From: Chionis minor
Lineage: Eukaryota; Chordata; Aves; Charadriiformes; Chionididae
Direction: 5' to 3'
NCBI GenBank assembly: GCA_013398295.1
Contig: VZSF01001146.1
Span: forward strand, 198,402-262,401
Length of the DNA: 64,000 bases
Shown here piece by piece: positions 14,401 to 26,256 of this stretch; positions within the stretch are counted from its first letter, which is position 1, and each line of letters starts with the position of its first letter. The notes below the pieces were generated by a model, which ran no database searches, was not told the DNA's origin, and saw only the letters and a list, made by a program, of their open reading frames with translations. Made by a program: the position numbers and the translations under genes.

Positions 14401-16021
14401 ATGGAACGCAGCATTTTTGATTATGCTAAGTTTGCCAGTTTTAACTAATCACAGCATCTTGCCTTCTAATATATTTACTGAAATTAACTCGGATCATCTA
14501 GTAATGTCATCACCCCATCTTCTAAAAGATGTCGAGCATGAGCTGGCAATTTTAAGTTTAGAAGCAACCCCATGTCCTTCCTTTTTGACACACTGCTCCT
14601 TTTCCTTTGCCAAGAAAAAGGAAATCTTCATATAAAGGGATCAAACAGCTTCCCAAGTAATAGGATCTTCTTTGGTCCACATCAGGAAAATTGAACTAGG
14701 AATGCAATTTGATACAACTGTTTTAACTGTTGGCCTGAGTCTTGGTGTATTTCCTTCAGTAAACAGGATAATGAAAAAACACGCGATAGGACCACGACAG
14801 CTCTATTGCTGTAGAAAGAAACCAACCCAACACTCTTCACCTACCGGCAAGACGCCTTACCAAAGTTACAGTGGCCATACATCAAGATCCATAACCCAAT
14901 CTCCATCTACGCCCCCGCAAGCGTGTTTTAACCCATCTATGCCTTTTTAACACATTGTTTGCTATTGAAAAGGGAAAATTGGTAAAGGTGATAGTTGAAG
15001 GACTTAGATGTAGATTTCAGCTGCAGTACTCAGTTTGCTCGATGTAGCAAGAGTGGAATTGTTATGACAAATGCATTTTCTACAATTTCTTTAGCTACTT
15101 GAAACTGTTTTTTAAATACCTTCTCCTAATATATCTCAGTGACAGGCTACAAACACAGTTGCAGCCCACATTAAGATAGTGTGAAAGAGCAAACGAGCAT
15201 GTCCAGAATGGGTGCTGGGTTACACAGCAAGCGCCCTGTAGGACAGGACATCTCGCAGTGTGACTGCAGGAGGAGTTGTCCCCATGACCGAAATAGTGTG
15301 TGTTAGAAGCAGTTAATGGAAAAGGGAATGTCAGCGAGTATTGGCAAATCAGACTGAAGCACAGAGTTCAAGAACTTTCTTTTGCAAAAACAGAAAGAGG
15401 CTTTGACTGCAAGGAACAACCCTGCCAAACTGAGAGCAATTTCTTGTTTTGCTGTATTTGCTCTACGCAAGCTATTTGTTTCCAGATCCTCTTAACAACG
15501 GAAATGGAGACATAATGAAGCAGTATGAAGCTGGTGGGCCACAGGTCATTCTTTGCTAAACAAAAAGAGTGTGAACGAAGGAAAAAAAAAAGGCTACGGT
15601 CATTTCAGAAAACACATCTCACATAGACACACCACTGAAGCAACTGTTATCTAAGAGACTCAGCTGGATACAGCATCTCTTGTCAGTAGTGTCCAGACAT
15701 TATTTTCTCCTCATTCCTCATTGCAGGAGGTATCACCCCGCAGTTTTAATAACATGGCTTATGACTGGGAGGTACTTGAACGGGAAACAAGGAGGACTAA
15801 AGATAGTAGAAGGGTAGGAACCAGAAGGCAGTTAGAGCAGGCAAAGAAGTGAAATAGAAATGTTCTGCTTGCAGGCAGGGGAAGGCGTAGAAGGAATATC
15901 TTTTTTTCTCTTAGCTCTCCTCCAACTTACAAAAAATCATCTGCATGTTCATGACTGCAGCATTACTAACCTTTAAAATCTGTATAGGTCACCACTTTAG
16001 GTGTTTTGAAAATGAACTTAC

Positions 16022-16118
16022 CTGAAAGTCTTGATCATCAATTCCAAACCTCTCTCTTAGATTACGGAAAACCATTGGACAATATTCCTTAAATTTGAAA
16101 TGACTTGGCATGTTTTCT
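16022..16118 (-). CDS. PIP4K2A: PIP4K2A coding exon 3 (partial gene)
   Basis: This is an internal coding exon of phosphatidylinositol 5-phosphate 4-kinase type 2 alpha, which phosphorylates PI5P on the 4-position to make PI(4,5)P2 at cytosolic membranes. The minus strand reads an AG acceptor after a pyrimidine run (plus-strand ct at 16119-16120), 97 nt of exon, then a GTAAGT donor (plus-strand ac at 16020-16021). The first base completes a lysine codon split with exon 2. The next 32 codons run from [10 protein letters not shown] to GIDDQDFQ, matching residues 82-113 of the human protein at the start of the PIPK fold. The MPSHF segment favours the alpha paralogue over beta, which has LPSRF as I recall it. 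The exon ends in phase 0, so exon 4 should begin with a whole codon. I see no stop, frameshift or missing residue. The paralogue call rests on recalled family sequence, not on a search. Confidence 0.96.
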
Positions 16119-17200
16119 CTGAAAGAATATAAAACCAAATTAACTCATGCAATAAGTAACTCTTAAGAGCATTCTGCCTCCACTCTGTTCATACAGCACA
16201 GAGAATAAGGAGATTTACAATCTCTCTTCTGATGCTTTCTTTTTTTCAATGAGACTTCATCTCACCCTGTTCTTTCCTTTTCCTTTACAATGTTTAATAG
16301 ATTTATACGTATTTGTCTCTAACAAGCTACAACATAACTGGATGAAATAAATATGAAATGTATTTTGCTAACTTTGGAACCTGAACTCAAAAGCAGAAAA
16401 GGATGTTTTCCCATTGCCCTAAAATTACTTTAGAGGTGAAATCTTAAATTGGATTACATAAAAATTACTACACCATCTGTGACACTAGGAAGTACTGACA
16501 GTGCCAAGGCTTCAAGAAAAATGGACTCATTCAGTACAGGGCGAATTTTAATATCCTACTGTTAATTTCAGGCTTATGTGTGAGAAAAGTTATTTTGACC
16601 TTTGTCACAGAACAGAAGATCCAAAGTAGGAGAATTCTTTTTTTCCAAATATATTCTTGAATAAAACTCAGGTTATACACAAACAGCATTAATAGTTTTG
16701 TATGTCTGTACATACTGTTCATAGACCACTTTATTTTTAAGAGATACAGATATTACATGAAATTATCTTAATACTTTTAGAGCTTCTATATGATTTATAT
16801 GAATTCCTATTATGGGTTATAAAAAGCTGAACATTATTCAGCTTCAATATATGCTTAAAGTTCTCATTCTCATTCAAGTATTTCATTTAATAAAAAGTAC
16901 ATGCACATGAATTTATGTTTTTAAAAATACCCAAATAAATGCTTATAAATACCAAGAAAGGATCACCTTCAATATGTAAGATACTCATAAGTCAATAATA
17001 AACCATATGGAGGAAAAAATACTACCCAGCAGCCCCTGCTGTTGCTTTTCAGAACAGCACAGATGGTTGTGCTTATCGCAGGATTAACTTAATCATCAAA
17101 ACTTCAGTCCCATCAACTGAAAAATAACCGAGTTCATAGTACTTCATAAAAATATCACTGCCACTATCCACTTCTACAAAGCATTGCTACTTGTACTTAC
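16119..17200 (-). other. PIP4K2A: PIP4K2A intron 2
   Basis: This 1082-nt intron separates exons 2 and 3. It has GTAAGT at the donor and a ttctttcag acceptor. It is AT-rich throughout, with no recognisable repeat, RNA gene or second reading frame. The short frame at 16531..16722 has no family resemblance and is taken as chance. Confidence 0.93.
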
Positions 17201-17298
17201 TTGTTGAAAAGGTGATTGTCCACCTTTATCTTTGAGTATGCTTTGAAATCATCTGGCATCAACATAACGGGGATTTGAACATGGCTCAGTTCATTGAT
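17201..17298 (-). CDS. PIP4K2A: PIP4K2A coding exon 2 (partial gene)
   Basis: This is the internal coding exon immediately 5' of exon 3 in the same transcript. On the minus strand an acceptor (tctctag, plus-strand ct at 17299-17300) precedes 98 nt, followed by a GTAAGT donor (plus-strand ac at 17199-17200). The exon starts in phase 0 with [20 protein letters not shown], then [12 protein letters not shown], and its last two bases (AA) join the first base of exon 3 to give K. This corresponds to human residues 49-81, between the basic N-terminal region and the kinase core. SHVQIPVM is the alpha form; the beta paralogue has SNVPVPVM from memory. Together exons 2 and 3 total 195 nt, exactly 65 codons, which supports both sets of splice sites. 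The N-terminal part, MATPG to NHS in human, should be in exon 1, which is not in this window. Confidence 0.97.
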
Positions 17299-17917
17299 CT
17301 AGAGAAAACAGAATATATTTAGTTGTTGATGTCTAATGCAAAGATGGTTAATTACAAAAATGTTATTCAGTCTACTGTTTCTTGTATATAAGTCCTGGGA
17401 GCAAATGTAAGTAAAAGAAGAATTCACAAGCAGATTTATCCTTTCCAGATTAAATGCAATCACAAGATAGAGTTTGAAAAAGAAGAAACAGCATTGCATA
17501 CTTATACTAGTTTCAGTGAAAAAAAAGTGCTTCAAAGGACACCTGGAGCACACTTTTTATGAGGTCAATGAGGATGCCAGCAAAACGGTCTTTAATCCCA
17601 GCACCCTGTGTTCTTGTTCCGTCAACTGAGCTACACTCTCCAAAGATAACTCAAATTCTGTATTTCAAAAAACCATTTACCTTTGCAGCTTACGAGCTAG
17701 TCTTACATGTGTGTCTTTAACTATCTAGTGAAAATAAAACAAAATTTTGTTTATATGCTCAACAAGTAGAGGCTTGTTTCTTCCAACAGTGTGGAGCTAG
17801 GCTGAGTTTTTGCAAGTCACAGCATTCAGGTATTTTTTTGATCGTTCAAGTCAGACAAACTATTTAAGTAGCTAAATTTTTGCTTAGAAATAGGTGCAGA
17901 AGTAAGTTCTAAGGTTG

Positions 17918-17969
17918 TCCTTATTTTGTTATATTTATGGGGACCCTCCTTATTTTGTTATATTTATGG
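17918..17969. repeat. tandem duplication, 23-bp repeat with 29-bp period
   Basis: The 23-base sequence starting tccttattttgttatattta occurs at 17918-17940 and again, identical, at 17947-17969. It lies in intron 1, about 620 bp upstream of exon 2. The identity of the copies suggests a recent local duplication. It forms the start of a chance 148-codon reading frame on the plus strand (17937..18383). Confidence 0.92.
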
Positions 17970-19725
17970 CCACCACCTATTCTTTCTAGTTTTGAAATGA
18001 GCATTGTTAGTCTTCTCAAAACTAGAATTTTTCATATATATTTGAAATCCAGTTTTGGCCACATCTTTATGATAAAATGTAGACAACTACCATTACCTAG
18101 TTTGCAGGCACGTTTTTATTTCTGCATGTACTCATCTACCCTTACTTTAGTTAATTTTAATGAAAACATGATAAACATGAGACAGAATTGTGAGCTTTCA
18201 ACAGTGCTTTCAAATCATGAAGGAGGTATCCATTACAACAACTGTCACCAAATACCCGTGACATACATTTTACCTATGTTCTTAGGGTACTCTACACCCT
18301 GGTCACGCATTTTGATTTACCCGGTCAAACATTTTTGCTCACGCAGAGCATGTTTTGCTTCAGCAGTTGTCTACAGGGTTTAGGGGAAAACCCACCCCAC
18401 GTGAATACAAATGCACACGGGGTGTGGATATAGCAGTACAGGGGTGCTCCTCTGCTTTCCAACTAGGATGCTCTTAGTTGCCTGTAAATGCTTGAGAAGC
18501 TTTTGGAGAAACCTCCACTGCAGCAACTATAGGTCATAAATATTGGAGGAAAAAAATGCACTCACTGCGAGTATGACCTTTTGCAGAACTGAAGTCAAAC
18601 AAAATAAGAAAACAGCGAGGAGCCTTTTAGCTCTTAAACAGAGGGAAGCAACCAAGGCAAGCAGGCAGGTCCGGCAGCCTCATCGCTTTTCAGTGCTTTC
18701 AAGCCCCAGTAATGTTCCCTGCCATGTCTCATTTTTATTATTCAGTTCCCTGCAGCCCACATGAAAACTGATAAAATCTGCTGAAATTTACTTTACAGAA
18801 TGCTTCTTTGGAAAGTCCTGAAAAGCTCTAAGACAAAAGCATGGCAGTTATATAGCAGAGTGGAGAAAGGAAACAGAAAGATGTTTGGGACGGGCTGGAT
18901 ATGCTTTGCTCCTTGGAGTTGTAGGGATAACGCTCCTTCCTCCTTCCAAAGGGAACGAAAGAAGAAACTCCACTAAATTTTTGAAAACACAGCTGTACAA
19001 ACCTAATAAATCACGCTGACACCATTAAATACAACCTAAAATAACAAAACGTTGATCAAAAATGACTACATCTAACATACGTGCTCTTCACTACAGTTGA
19101 TATCACTGTACATCAATCTCGCCCTGAAACCACAGGGCAGGTTCATGAGTCTGCAAAACTTGTCTAGCTGTTGTACAAATAAAACTAGAGACAAGTAGGT
19201 ATTTTATGCAGAGATACGAAACTTCAGATTTGCTTATATGAAACTACCTACTCTTAGACTGCCAGATTGTGCAACAAATGTCATGCTTGAAATAGGGATA
19301 AGAGACTTATATGCAATTTCCATCTTAGCCAAAAGTGATCCCAAGAATATCTTCCATTGAATACTATCAATAACGCTGAATTCACACATCTTCAAATGAC
19401 CCATCTATAATTTTCCAAGTTTGCTTGGAAATTTGGATTTTAGATTACCAAAATGGCATTGACCAAATTTTCACATGCATTCACTTTCTTAGTTTGCTGA
19501 TGTAAACCTTGAATACACCTATAGAATTGCTGTCAAGCTGTGAATATTTAAACTTGCCCTATAATTGCAGTTTTAATTATGTCTGTAGGCCTTACAAGTT
19601 ATCATCTGCACAGCTGAATAATATAGACAAATGTGCTGCATTCGTGTATTTCAGAGATTCTTTTATTCTAAAAAAAAAAATTACAAAGTAATTCTCCCGG
19701 GAAGTTCCCTACAAGATGTGAAGGT

Positions 19726-19738
19726 ACACACACACACA
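19726..19738. repeat. (AC)n microsatellite
   Basis: A short perfect run of alternating AC, 13 bases long, lies just upstream of the G-rich tract at 19.8 kb. Confidence 0.88.
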
Positions 19739-19795
19739 TCTCCCCCCGCATCAAATCAGGCAAAAACTGCAGGCTAACAGAAGCTTTTTTTGTTT

Positions 19796-19862
19796 GGGGT
19801 TTTTTTGGGGCTGGGAGAAAGGGGAGCGTTGGGGGTTTTTTTTTTTTTGGGGGGGGGCGGGG
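19796..19862 (+). repeat. G/T-rich low-complexity tract with quadruplex potential
   Basis: The plus strand carries G runs at 19796-19799, 19807-19810, 19813-19815, 19821-19824, 19831-19835 and 19849-19857, plus a final gcgggg, broken by T7 and T13 runs. Seven runs of three or more G within 67 bases satisfy the usual G-quadruplex pattern, although some loops are long. PIP4K2A is transcribed from the minus strand, so its RNA would be C/A-rich here and the G runs are on the template strand. Minus-strand ORFs across the tract (proline/lysine runs) are low complexity and not genes. Confidence 0.8.
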
Positions 19863-22800
19863 CTGAGATTCATTCAACTCTGAGATGTGTAAAAGCAGTG
19901 TCTCTAATATTTTAGGGAATTCTTCTCTATCGGGTGAGAGCAGAAAAAAAAAGCAGGTGATGAACACACAGTAGAAATGACCTTTGATATAGCACACCAG
20001 CTGAGTAATGGCACATCCCAGCAGCACAGGCCATTAATTAATTTAAACCTTTCAAGTATAAGGTCTGGTTCTTTGTGCAATAGTACATTTTTAGGATAGA
20101 TTTGATGAGGCCAGATTGGAAAGTGCACACAAGACAGAAAGGAATACCCATGTCATTAGATCTTGGTGGAAACTGGAACCACATTGCAGGGGGAAGGGAG
20201 AAGAAACAATATCCAAAACTCCACCCCACCCCCCCAGCTCTTGAAAAGCCAAAAGAAAAGGGAAAGGTCAGAGGGATCAATTCTCCACTTTGCCATCACC
20301 ATGTAAAGAAACAGTCACATCTGAAAGACACTAAATAGGAAACACAAAGACGACATTTTGAGCCTTCCAACTTATCCCAGATGAAAACTTTGCTTTTCTC
20401 TGTGTTTGAAAGTCAAGTGTGGCACAAAATTTTAGGTAAGATGCATTTGATACATTTGGCAAGTATTATATGTGTCTCTTGGTGTTACCTGTTAAATACA
20501 GCTAGCTCCCTTAGCAATAGCAAATGAAACATGACTGTGAGGATGAAAGTTCAGTGTTGCCAATTACAACTGAAACTGTGTTACAATAGCTGTAATAATT
20601 ACAGAAGAAATAAGAAATACTCATTTTCCTCTAAGGAGTGCTTCTGGATGTAACAAAATCATAAGCAAGAACTAATTTCCCACAAGAGATAATCAAGATG
20701 CATAAACGAAGCAGAAAGAGCTCAGTGGACAGAAGACTGACTTGTTGCTAAGGTCTCAGGATCAAACCTTCATTTAACTACAATTACTTCTAAAAAAGAA
20801 ATCCACATTTATAGCACCTCTACAACAAATGCATGTGCATCATAGTGAGAAAGTTCTTTTAGTCCTGCAACCTGTATCCTTTAACTGCCCTGATTTGTTG
20901 CCAATACAAATTTTTGCTGCAGTTTGTCTTATTTGAAACAGACAATGCTTACCATATCTTTGAGGAATTTAAATCCCGTATAATAGCCTCAGAGAATGGA
21001 TTATTTTAAATATGAATGACTAAGACTTTAGTTGCACAGTAACCGTGCATATTATGCATAAATACCTCATGTCTATTAATAACATTTGTAAACTCATGCA
21101 CACAACATATTAAGAAGTGACCCAGAAACATCCCTTTAAGTAATTTATTCAAATATCTTCTATGATATTGGTATAAAACCAGGTAGTTACACGAGATGGA
21201 GACAACCCCCCATGACTTAGGAGCTTTAAGGAAGAACAATGTTGCATGCCTTGCTCCTTTAAACACCTGGTACAAAAAACTGGCTGTGGGGATCTGCTCA
21301 GAGCTGCAGCTTGGTCATGGCAGGTGGGAGGGGGGGGCGAAGCGAAAGGAAGGAGGCTTTCAGGCAAAAACCAACTGATTGCAACTCATTTTGCTCCTGC
21401 AGCTTTAGGATTGAATTCACACTGTCAGGAAAACAGAGGTTGTAATTAAACTGCAAATAAGAGAATAATAAAAGCCTACTGGACATTGAATAAATAGTAA
21501 GACTCAGCTGGTAATGATTCTGAAATTAGCACACAGAGAGGTGTTCCCACAAAGCCATCTTATATTGGTGACATTTCAAATAAGCTTCTCTAATTTATAT
21601 GATTTGAAATCAAGCAATGAATATATCATAAATTGTTAGGCGTTATTAATGGCCCTTATTTAATTCAGATACATTCACCCTAAACACCACATTACTAGGG
21701 CAATGCATAATTAAACATTAGTTTTCATTCTGTCAGAACATAAGCAGCAATAAATTGCTTATACGCAAAGCAGACAATGAGATATTTAAGCGGCATATAA
21801 TAAAGGCAATTTACAGCATATATTGCGTGTTTAGCTACAGAAGCCAGAACAATGATCCTATTCTCCAACAGATACAAGCTGATGCCTATCACTATGATGC
21901 TGCAGCAAGAAACCTGCCTAACACATTACAGCTGGTATTATTCATTAAAAACCCCCCAACAACAATCCCCCCCATACAAAATCAAAGAAGCCACATACAT
22001 CAGTGTCCAAAATTTCATCCAAGCACATCACAAATCACATCCAGACTACTTAGCCATGCCTAGTCATTCCTTTTGAAACTCTCTTCCTATTTAAAGCCTT
22101 CATTCTGTACGTGGTTTCTTGCATTTAATATCTCAGCTTTACTGCACAGCATAGATACTTTTCACTTAACAGATCAGCCAGGCAGACTGGCTGGCTGAAT
22201 CTACGGAGGGATTAGGTGTTTTCATACTGAACAGCTTGATACAACATCTCAGCCCCAGTTATGGCTCTTGGCAGTTTCGCACATAGGAAAATCCCTGCCC
22301 CTGATGCTGGGTGAGGCTGGAGTCCTGGAAGCGCTCCTTTCTTTTCAGCTGTTTATCTCCCAGCTCTCTTTCTGAGCTGAAAGCCAGTGCACGGCCATCT
22401 GATCCACCCAAACAAGCTACAACTGGTTGGTTACTCTAAGAGAAAGTCAACTGCATTTTTCACAAATTTGTGTATTTTTAAATGCAGATTTTGGAAGAAG
22501 TGGGAGTGGAAGAGACTTTGGAAGAAAGAAATTATTGAGGTCTAAAAATGGAATTGAACTTTTAACACCACCAGCAGTTCTGAGATTTTCATGTTCATTG
22601 TTTACTTTCTGCATCTCAGTTTCTTCTTTGTCAAGGAAACTTTGCTCTGAAGACGAAAAATATCAGACAGCACTTTTCGTTCAGACACGGAGACACCATT
22701 TTGACAGGGCCACAGACTTCTTCCAAGGCACAGCTAGTTAGTTTACTACTAGGTTAATGCTTACAAAAGCAAGCCTATTGGCTTCTAACAGATTGCTCTC

Positions 22801-23055
22801 ACAAAACAAGGCTGGAGAATAAGAATGCAACAGAGAAAAACTGTTGGGGGTATAAAATTTCACATTTAGGAGACTGATCTTCCATTCTTCCGGCATCTTT
22901 TTGATAACTGAACACTCTGCAGGGTCTTACCAAACACATTTTCCTGATTACTAGAGCACAATCATCTAGAAGATGTTTCTTAATCTTACTCGTTCTATTA
23001 GCCTGTAAAAAGCCATTTCCAAAGCTGTTCCTCCTTCGCAAGGACCAGGGGTTTA

Positions 23056-23205
23056 GGCTAAAGCGCAACGGGCTGGGTGGTGACAGGCAGAGCTATAGGC
23101 AGGCGTTTACATCCTCTCCTTCCCACATGTGCAACCCGCCGCAGCATCGCTACCGGGACAGTAAACGCCTTGTGTTGAAGTATAAACTGAAAGCGAAGTG
23201 ATTAT
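23056..23205. other. CpG-dense patch with 10-bp inverted repeat
   Basis: About nine CpG dinucleotides occur in roughly 150 bases, whereas the flanking AT-rich intron has very few. Inside it, aggcgtttac at 23101-23110 and gtaaacgcct at 23161-23170 are perfect inverted copies separated by 50 bases. The arms could pair as a hairpin or be two oppositely oriented binding sites. No exon or promoter could be assigned. A candidate intronic regulatory element is an inference only. Confidence 0.45.
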
Positions 23206-23495
23206 TTTACAACTCTTTGAAATCTACCTTGAAGGGTCTGAAAAGGGTGGACGAGGTCAGCAGCTAATCAATTTTGTGGAAGACATTTGCCTGTTACAGG
23301 GCAAAACCATCATTTGATAAATGTCATTTGACAGTTTAAATTACACTCAAAGCCATTCTTGCAAGAGAAATAAAAGGTTAAGCTAAGTTCTGCTGTAGAG
23401 AAATAAATCAGTTCAGCAAAATACTCCTTAATTTGTTTTAAATGAGGTTTTCATCATTTCAATCACACAAAAATTCATCTCTTCTTCCCGGTGCG

Positions 23496-23516
23496 CCCCC
23501 CCCCCCCAAAAAAAAA
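23496..23516. repeat. C12A9 homopolymer junction
   Basis: Twelve C residues are followed directly by nine A residues. This is a simple low-complexity tract in intron 1, and its length should be treated as uncertain. Confidence 0.88.
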
Positions 23517-26090
23517 GCACAAGTAAAAAATATCTACCCAGACTTTTTTATTAACTACACAATATGCTAGGATTTAAAATAGCATAGGAGACTTCTATAC
23601 AAGTAATTTCTGGTTACCTATTCAGAAACAAGTCCTGAAATTAAAGCAATTATATGACTAAGAAAAACACAGAGTAAAGCATTTAATTTTCTCTGAGTCT
23701 TTAGGATCATTGTAATTTAAGGTATACAGAGGGAAAAAAACCCTAAAATGACATAAAAGCCCACCTAGCTGCCAGAGTAATAGGCGTGGAAGTTTCACAT
23801 GTCTTAAAACATCTACCAGTAATTACTAGAGCAGCTTGTTTTTACAGTTCAGGTGATACCTGTCACTAGATCACTGGCTTTCAATGAAATACAATAATCT
23901 AATGCTAGAAAAGTAGACACAATTGAACCAAATGTTTTTCAAATTGTCTTAATGCAGAAAGACATACTTTTGCTAAAATATTAAACACAATATCTGAAAC
24001 ACTTTCCAAAAATATTAAATACACTTCACAGATTGAGAAATGAACATATCAATTACAGCTTATTTACTTTTTATCAAAAAGGTAGCAAGACTTTTCTGAA
24101 GTCTTATCATCTGACTTTGAATAAACAAAAACCAAAACAAAAAGTTTCCCAGCAAACCCCAGATGTTTTAATGAGACTTTTTAGTCATTGTTTTGAACAG
24201 TACAAGTACATCTTTGGGGAGGGAAGGTCTGTAGTACGTGCACCTATGTGGAAAACAGGATATCATGACAGACCCAAGAAAGCTCTGAACGGGATATTGT
24301 AACATACCAAATACTGTCCCGAAACAGAGGGGAAAAAGTGGTTTTGAAGAGCATTCATTTCTTGGTGTTTATCTTTAAATGTGGAATATCCAAACGAAGG
24401 ATTTTAGTTTGGTTATCACTCTTGTTCAGAGTTTGGAGCGACAGTGTTTAAAGAACCTAAATAAAAGCACCAAAATCACATTGTCTTTACAAGTGTTTTG
24501 ATGCAAGTTTTTAAGTCTTTCAAGTGTCTTGGACGTTTGTACAGCCTAGAAAATCCAGAACATCTGCTGTATGCTGTCAGACAAGCGTAAAGCCACATTT
24601 CTACAGATTTGGTTAAACTTCCTGTGAATCTGCTTACACCTTTCAACGAGTGCAAAAATTAACGCTTCATAATGTGCCAAATAATCAAAGACCAAATATA
24701 AATTAAGCAGCTCAGATATGACTGTCATGATAATTCCCCACTCTCTCGAAAAGATAGGACAAATAGCAGTGTGTAAAAGATACGAGTGCACATTAACAAA
24801 ATGGAAAATAGAGTAACAGAAACGTGACTTATTTGTAGTGATTTTTGACATGCAAACCAGCCTGAGTAGCAAATGGTATACTAAAATAAAGTACAGTCTC
24901 AGTCAAAATGAAACTGTAAAGCAATGAAAATCCTTCAGATCTGGATGAGTTGTGATGCACAAAATACAGATGAGCTCATCCTTGTTTGCTAATGGAATGG
25001 TTAAGAAGAAAACAAGACAAGGCATACAGCTCAGACAACAATTTGCAAGCTATTATCTAGGGGGCTTGCCACAAAATTGATAAAAGAACATTTTATTTTT
25101 TGAGCAGAAATATCTCAAGTCATCTTTTTAAAACTTTAACTTGTGTGCTGGGAAGTTGATGTGCTTTAATAAAATTTTTCATAGCAACAGGTATTTTCAG
25201 TTATTGTTTGAAATACTCATTTAAAATACACATAACTTATCACAAGGTCTGACAGCAATCTGGTCTATATTTTTCTAATTAAAAGCAAACCCCTTATCTG
25301 GTAACAGATGAACTTTAAGTTCACTTGGCTTTGTCCTGAACGCTTCACAGGAGAGTATCTAAAGGGAGGAGAATGCTAGGAAGCACCAAGTAGTTATTTA
25401 TGATGTAGGGAAAGTTTCAACCAAAGTAAGTTCAATTCTACATACAAAGTAATACACAACTCTCAGATAAATGTTCTGCTGATTTTCTAAATGATTTATC
25501 GTGGACCCTGGAAGAAGAGTTCAACAAGCAGGAACAAAATGAAATAAAATTACACTTATATTGCATGAATCATGTTACTCAGATTTGGAAAACAACCAAA
25601 CCAACCCACCAGAAAACAGACTTAAAGGAGTCTATTAAATAATGCTCATTTCTTGTAACAGCTTTTTAAGATCATGTTCTTCAAGTATAACTTTTCTGAA
25701 CAGGAAAAATGAGTCCATGAAGTTAAACATAAAATTCCAGTACGCAGTTGAACAGAGATGCTGTAGCCTTACCCAAGTGTTATAACTCCAAAATGAAATT
25801 CAATAGAAAAAAATTCTCTTCAACAAAGAAACACAAAGTATAGCAGGAAAAGAAACCTAAGGAACCATTTCATAGATAACATACGCAACTCAGCTGCTTA
25901 ATAAAGAGGAAGGCTTTAAGAGCATCTTGCCTAAGAATGACAAACTGTGATGGCTGCAGAATAAATGCCATAAAGCAAGAATTTAAGGCATCAGATGGGC
26001 TTCATTATTGTTCAGAAGCAATATCAAATATAGAAACCCCAAATTTTAAAATTATTTTTATGCTGGCATAATAAAGGTAATGTATTTCAC

Positions 26091-26106
26091 ATTATTATTA
26101 TTATTA
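26091..26106. repeat. (ATT)n microsatellite
   Basis: About five ATT units form a short perfect trinucleotide repeat in intron 1. Confidence 0.88.
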
Positions 26107-26212
26107 ATGATAGAGGAAAAGGAAGACCGACTTGTGAATAGGCTTTTTGGTAACACACTTCAATATGTTGTCACGTATTCCAACCTCACAAATATGTTAT
26201 TATTTAGGAAAC

Positions 26213-26256
26213 TGTTGACTTGTCAAAAGATAGCAATTGTTGACTTGTCAAAAGAT
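26213..26256. repeat. tandem duplication, 19-bp repeat with 25-bp period
   Basis: The sequence tgttgacttgtcaaaagat occurs at 26213-26231 and identically at 26238-26256. The core ttgacttgtcaa is itself an imperfect palindrome. This is a small local duplication within intron 1. Confidence 0.92.

Larger units (their letters stand above)
1..16021 (-). other. PIP4K2A: PIP4K2A intron 3, 5' part (continues past left edge)
   Basis: Downstream of exon 3 on the minus strand no further PIP4K2A exon was recognised. I looked by eye for exon 4, which should encode NSLTRSAPLP through the NILKKYHQ-type end, and found nothing similar on either strand. The stretch is therefore read as intron, at least 16 kb long. 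It contains one clear CR1 3' end near 1.2-1.4 kb, possible relics of older repeats at 1.5 and 7.0 kb, a TAA microsatellite at 11.4 kb and short homopolymer runs. The rest (2-7 kb, 7.1-11.4 kb, 11.5-16 kb) is unique AT-rich sequence in which I see nothing I can name. Confidence 0.8.

Noticed and set aside
17937..18383. 148-codon plus-strand reading frame
   Set aside because: It starts inside a tandem duplication, has no domain or family resemblance, and lies in intron 1 without splice or promoter support.
19668..20027. 119-codon minus-strand frame with proline/lysine runs
   Set aside because: The runs come from the G/T homopolymer tract on the plus strand. It is low complexity, not a protein.
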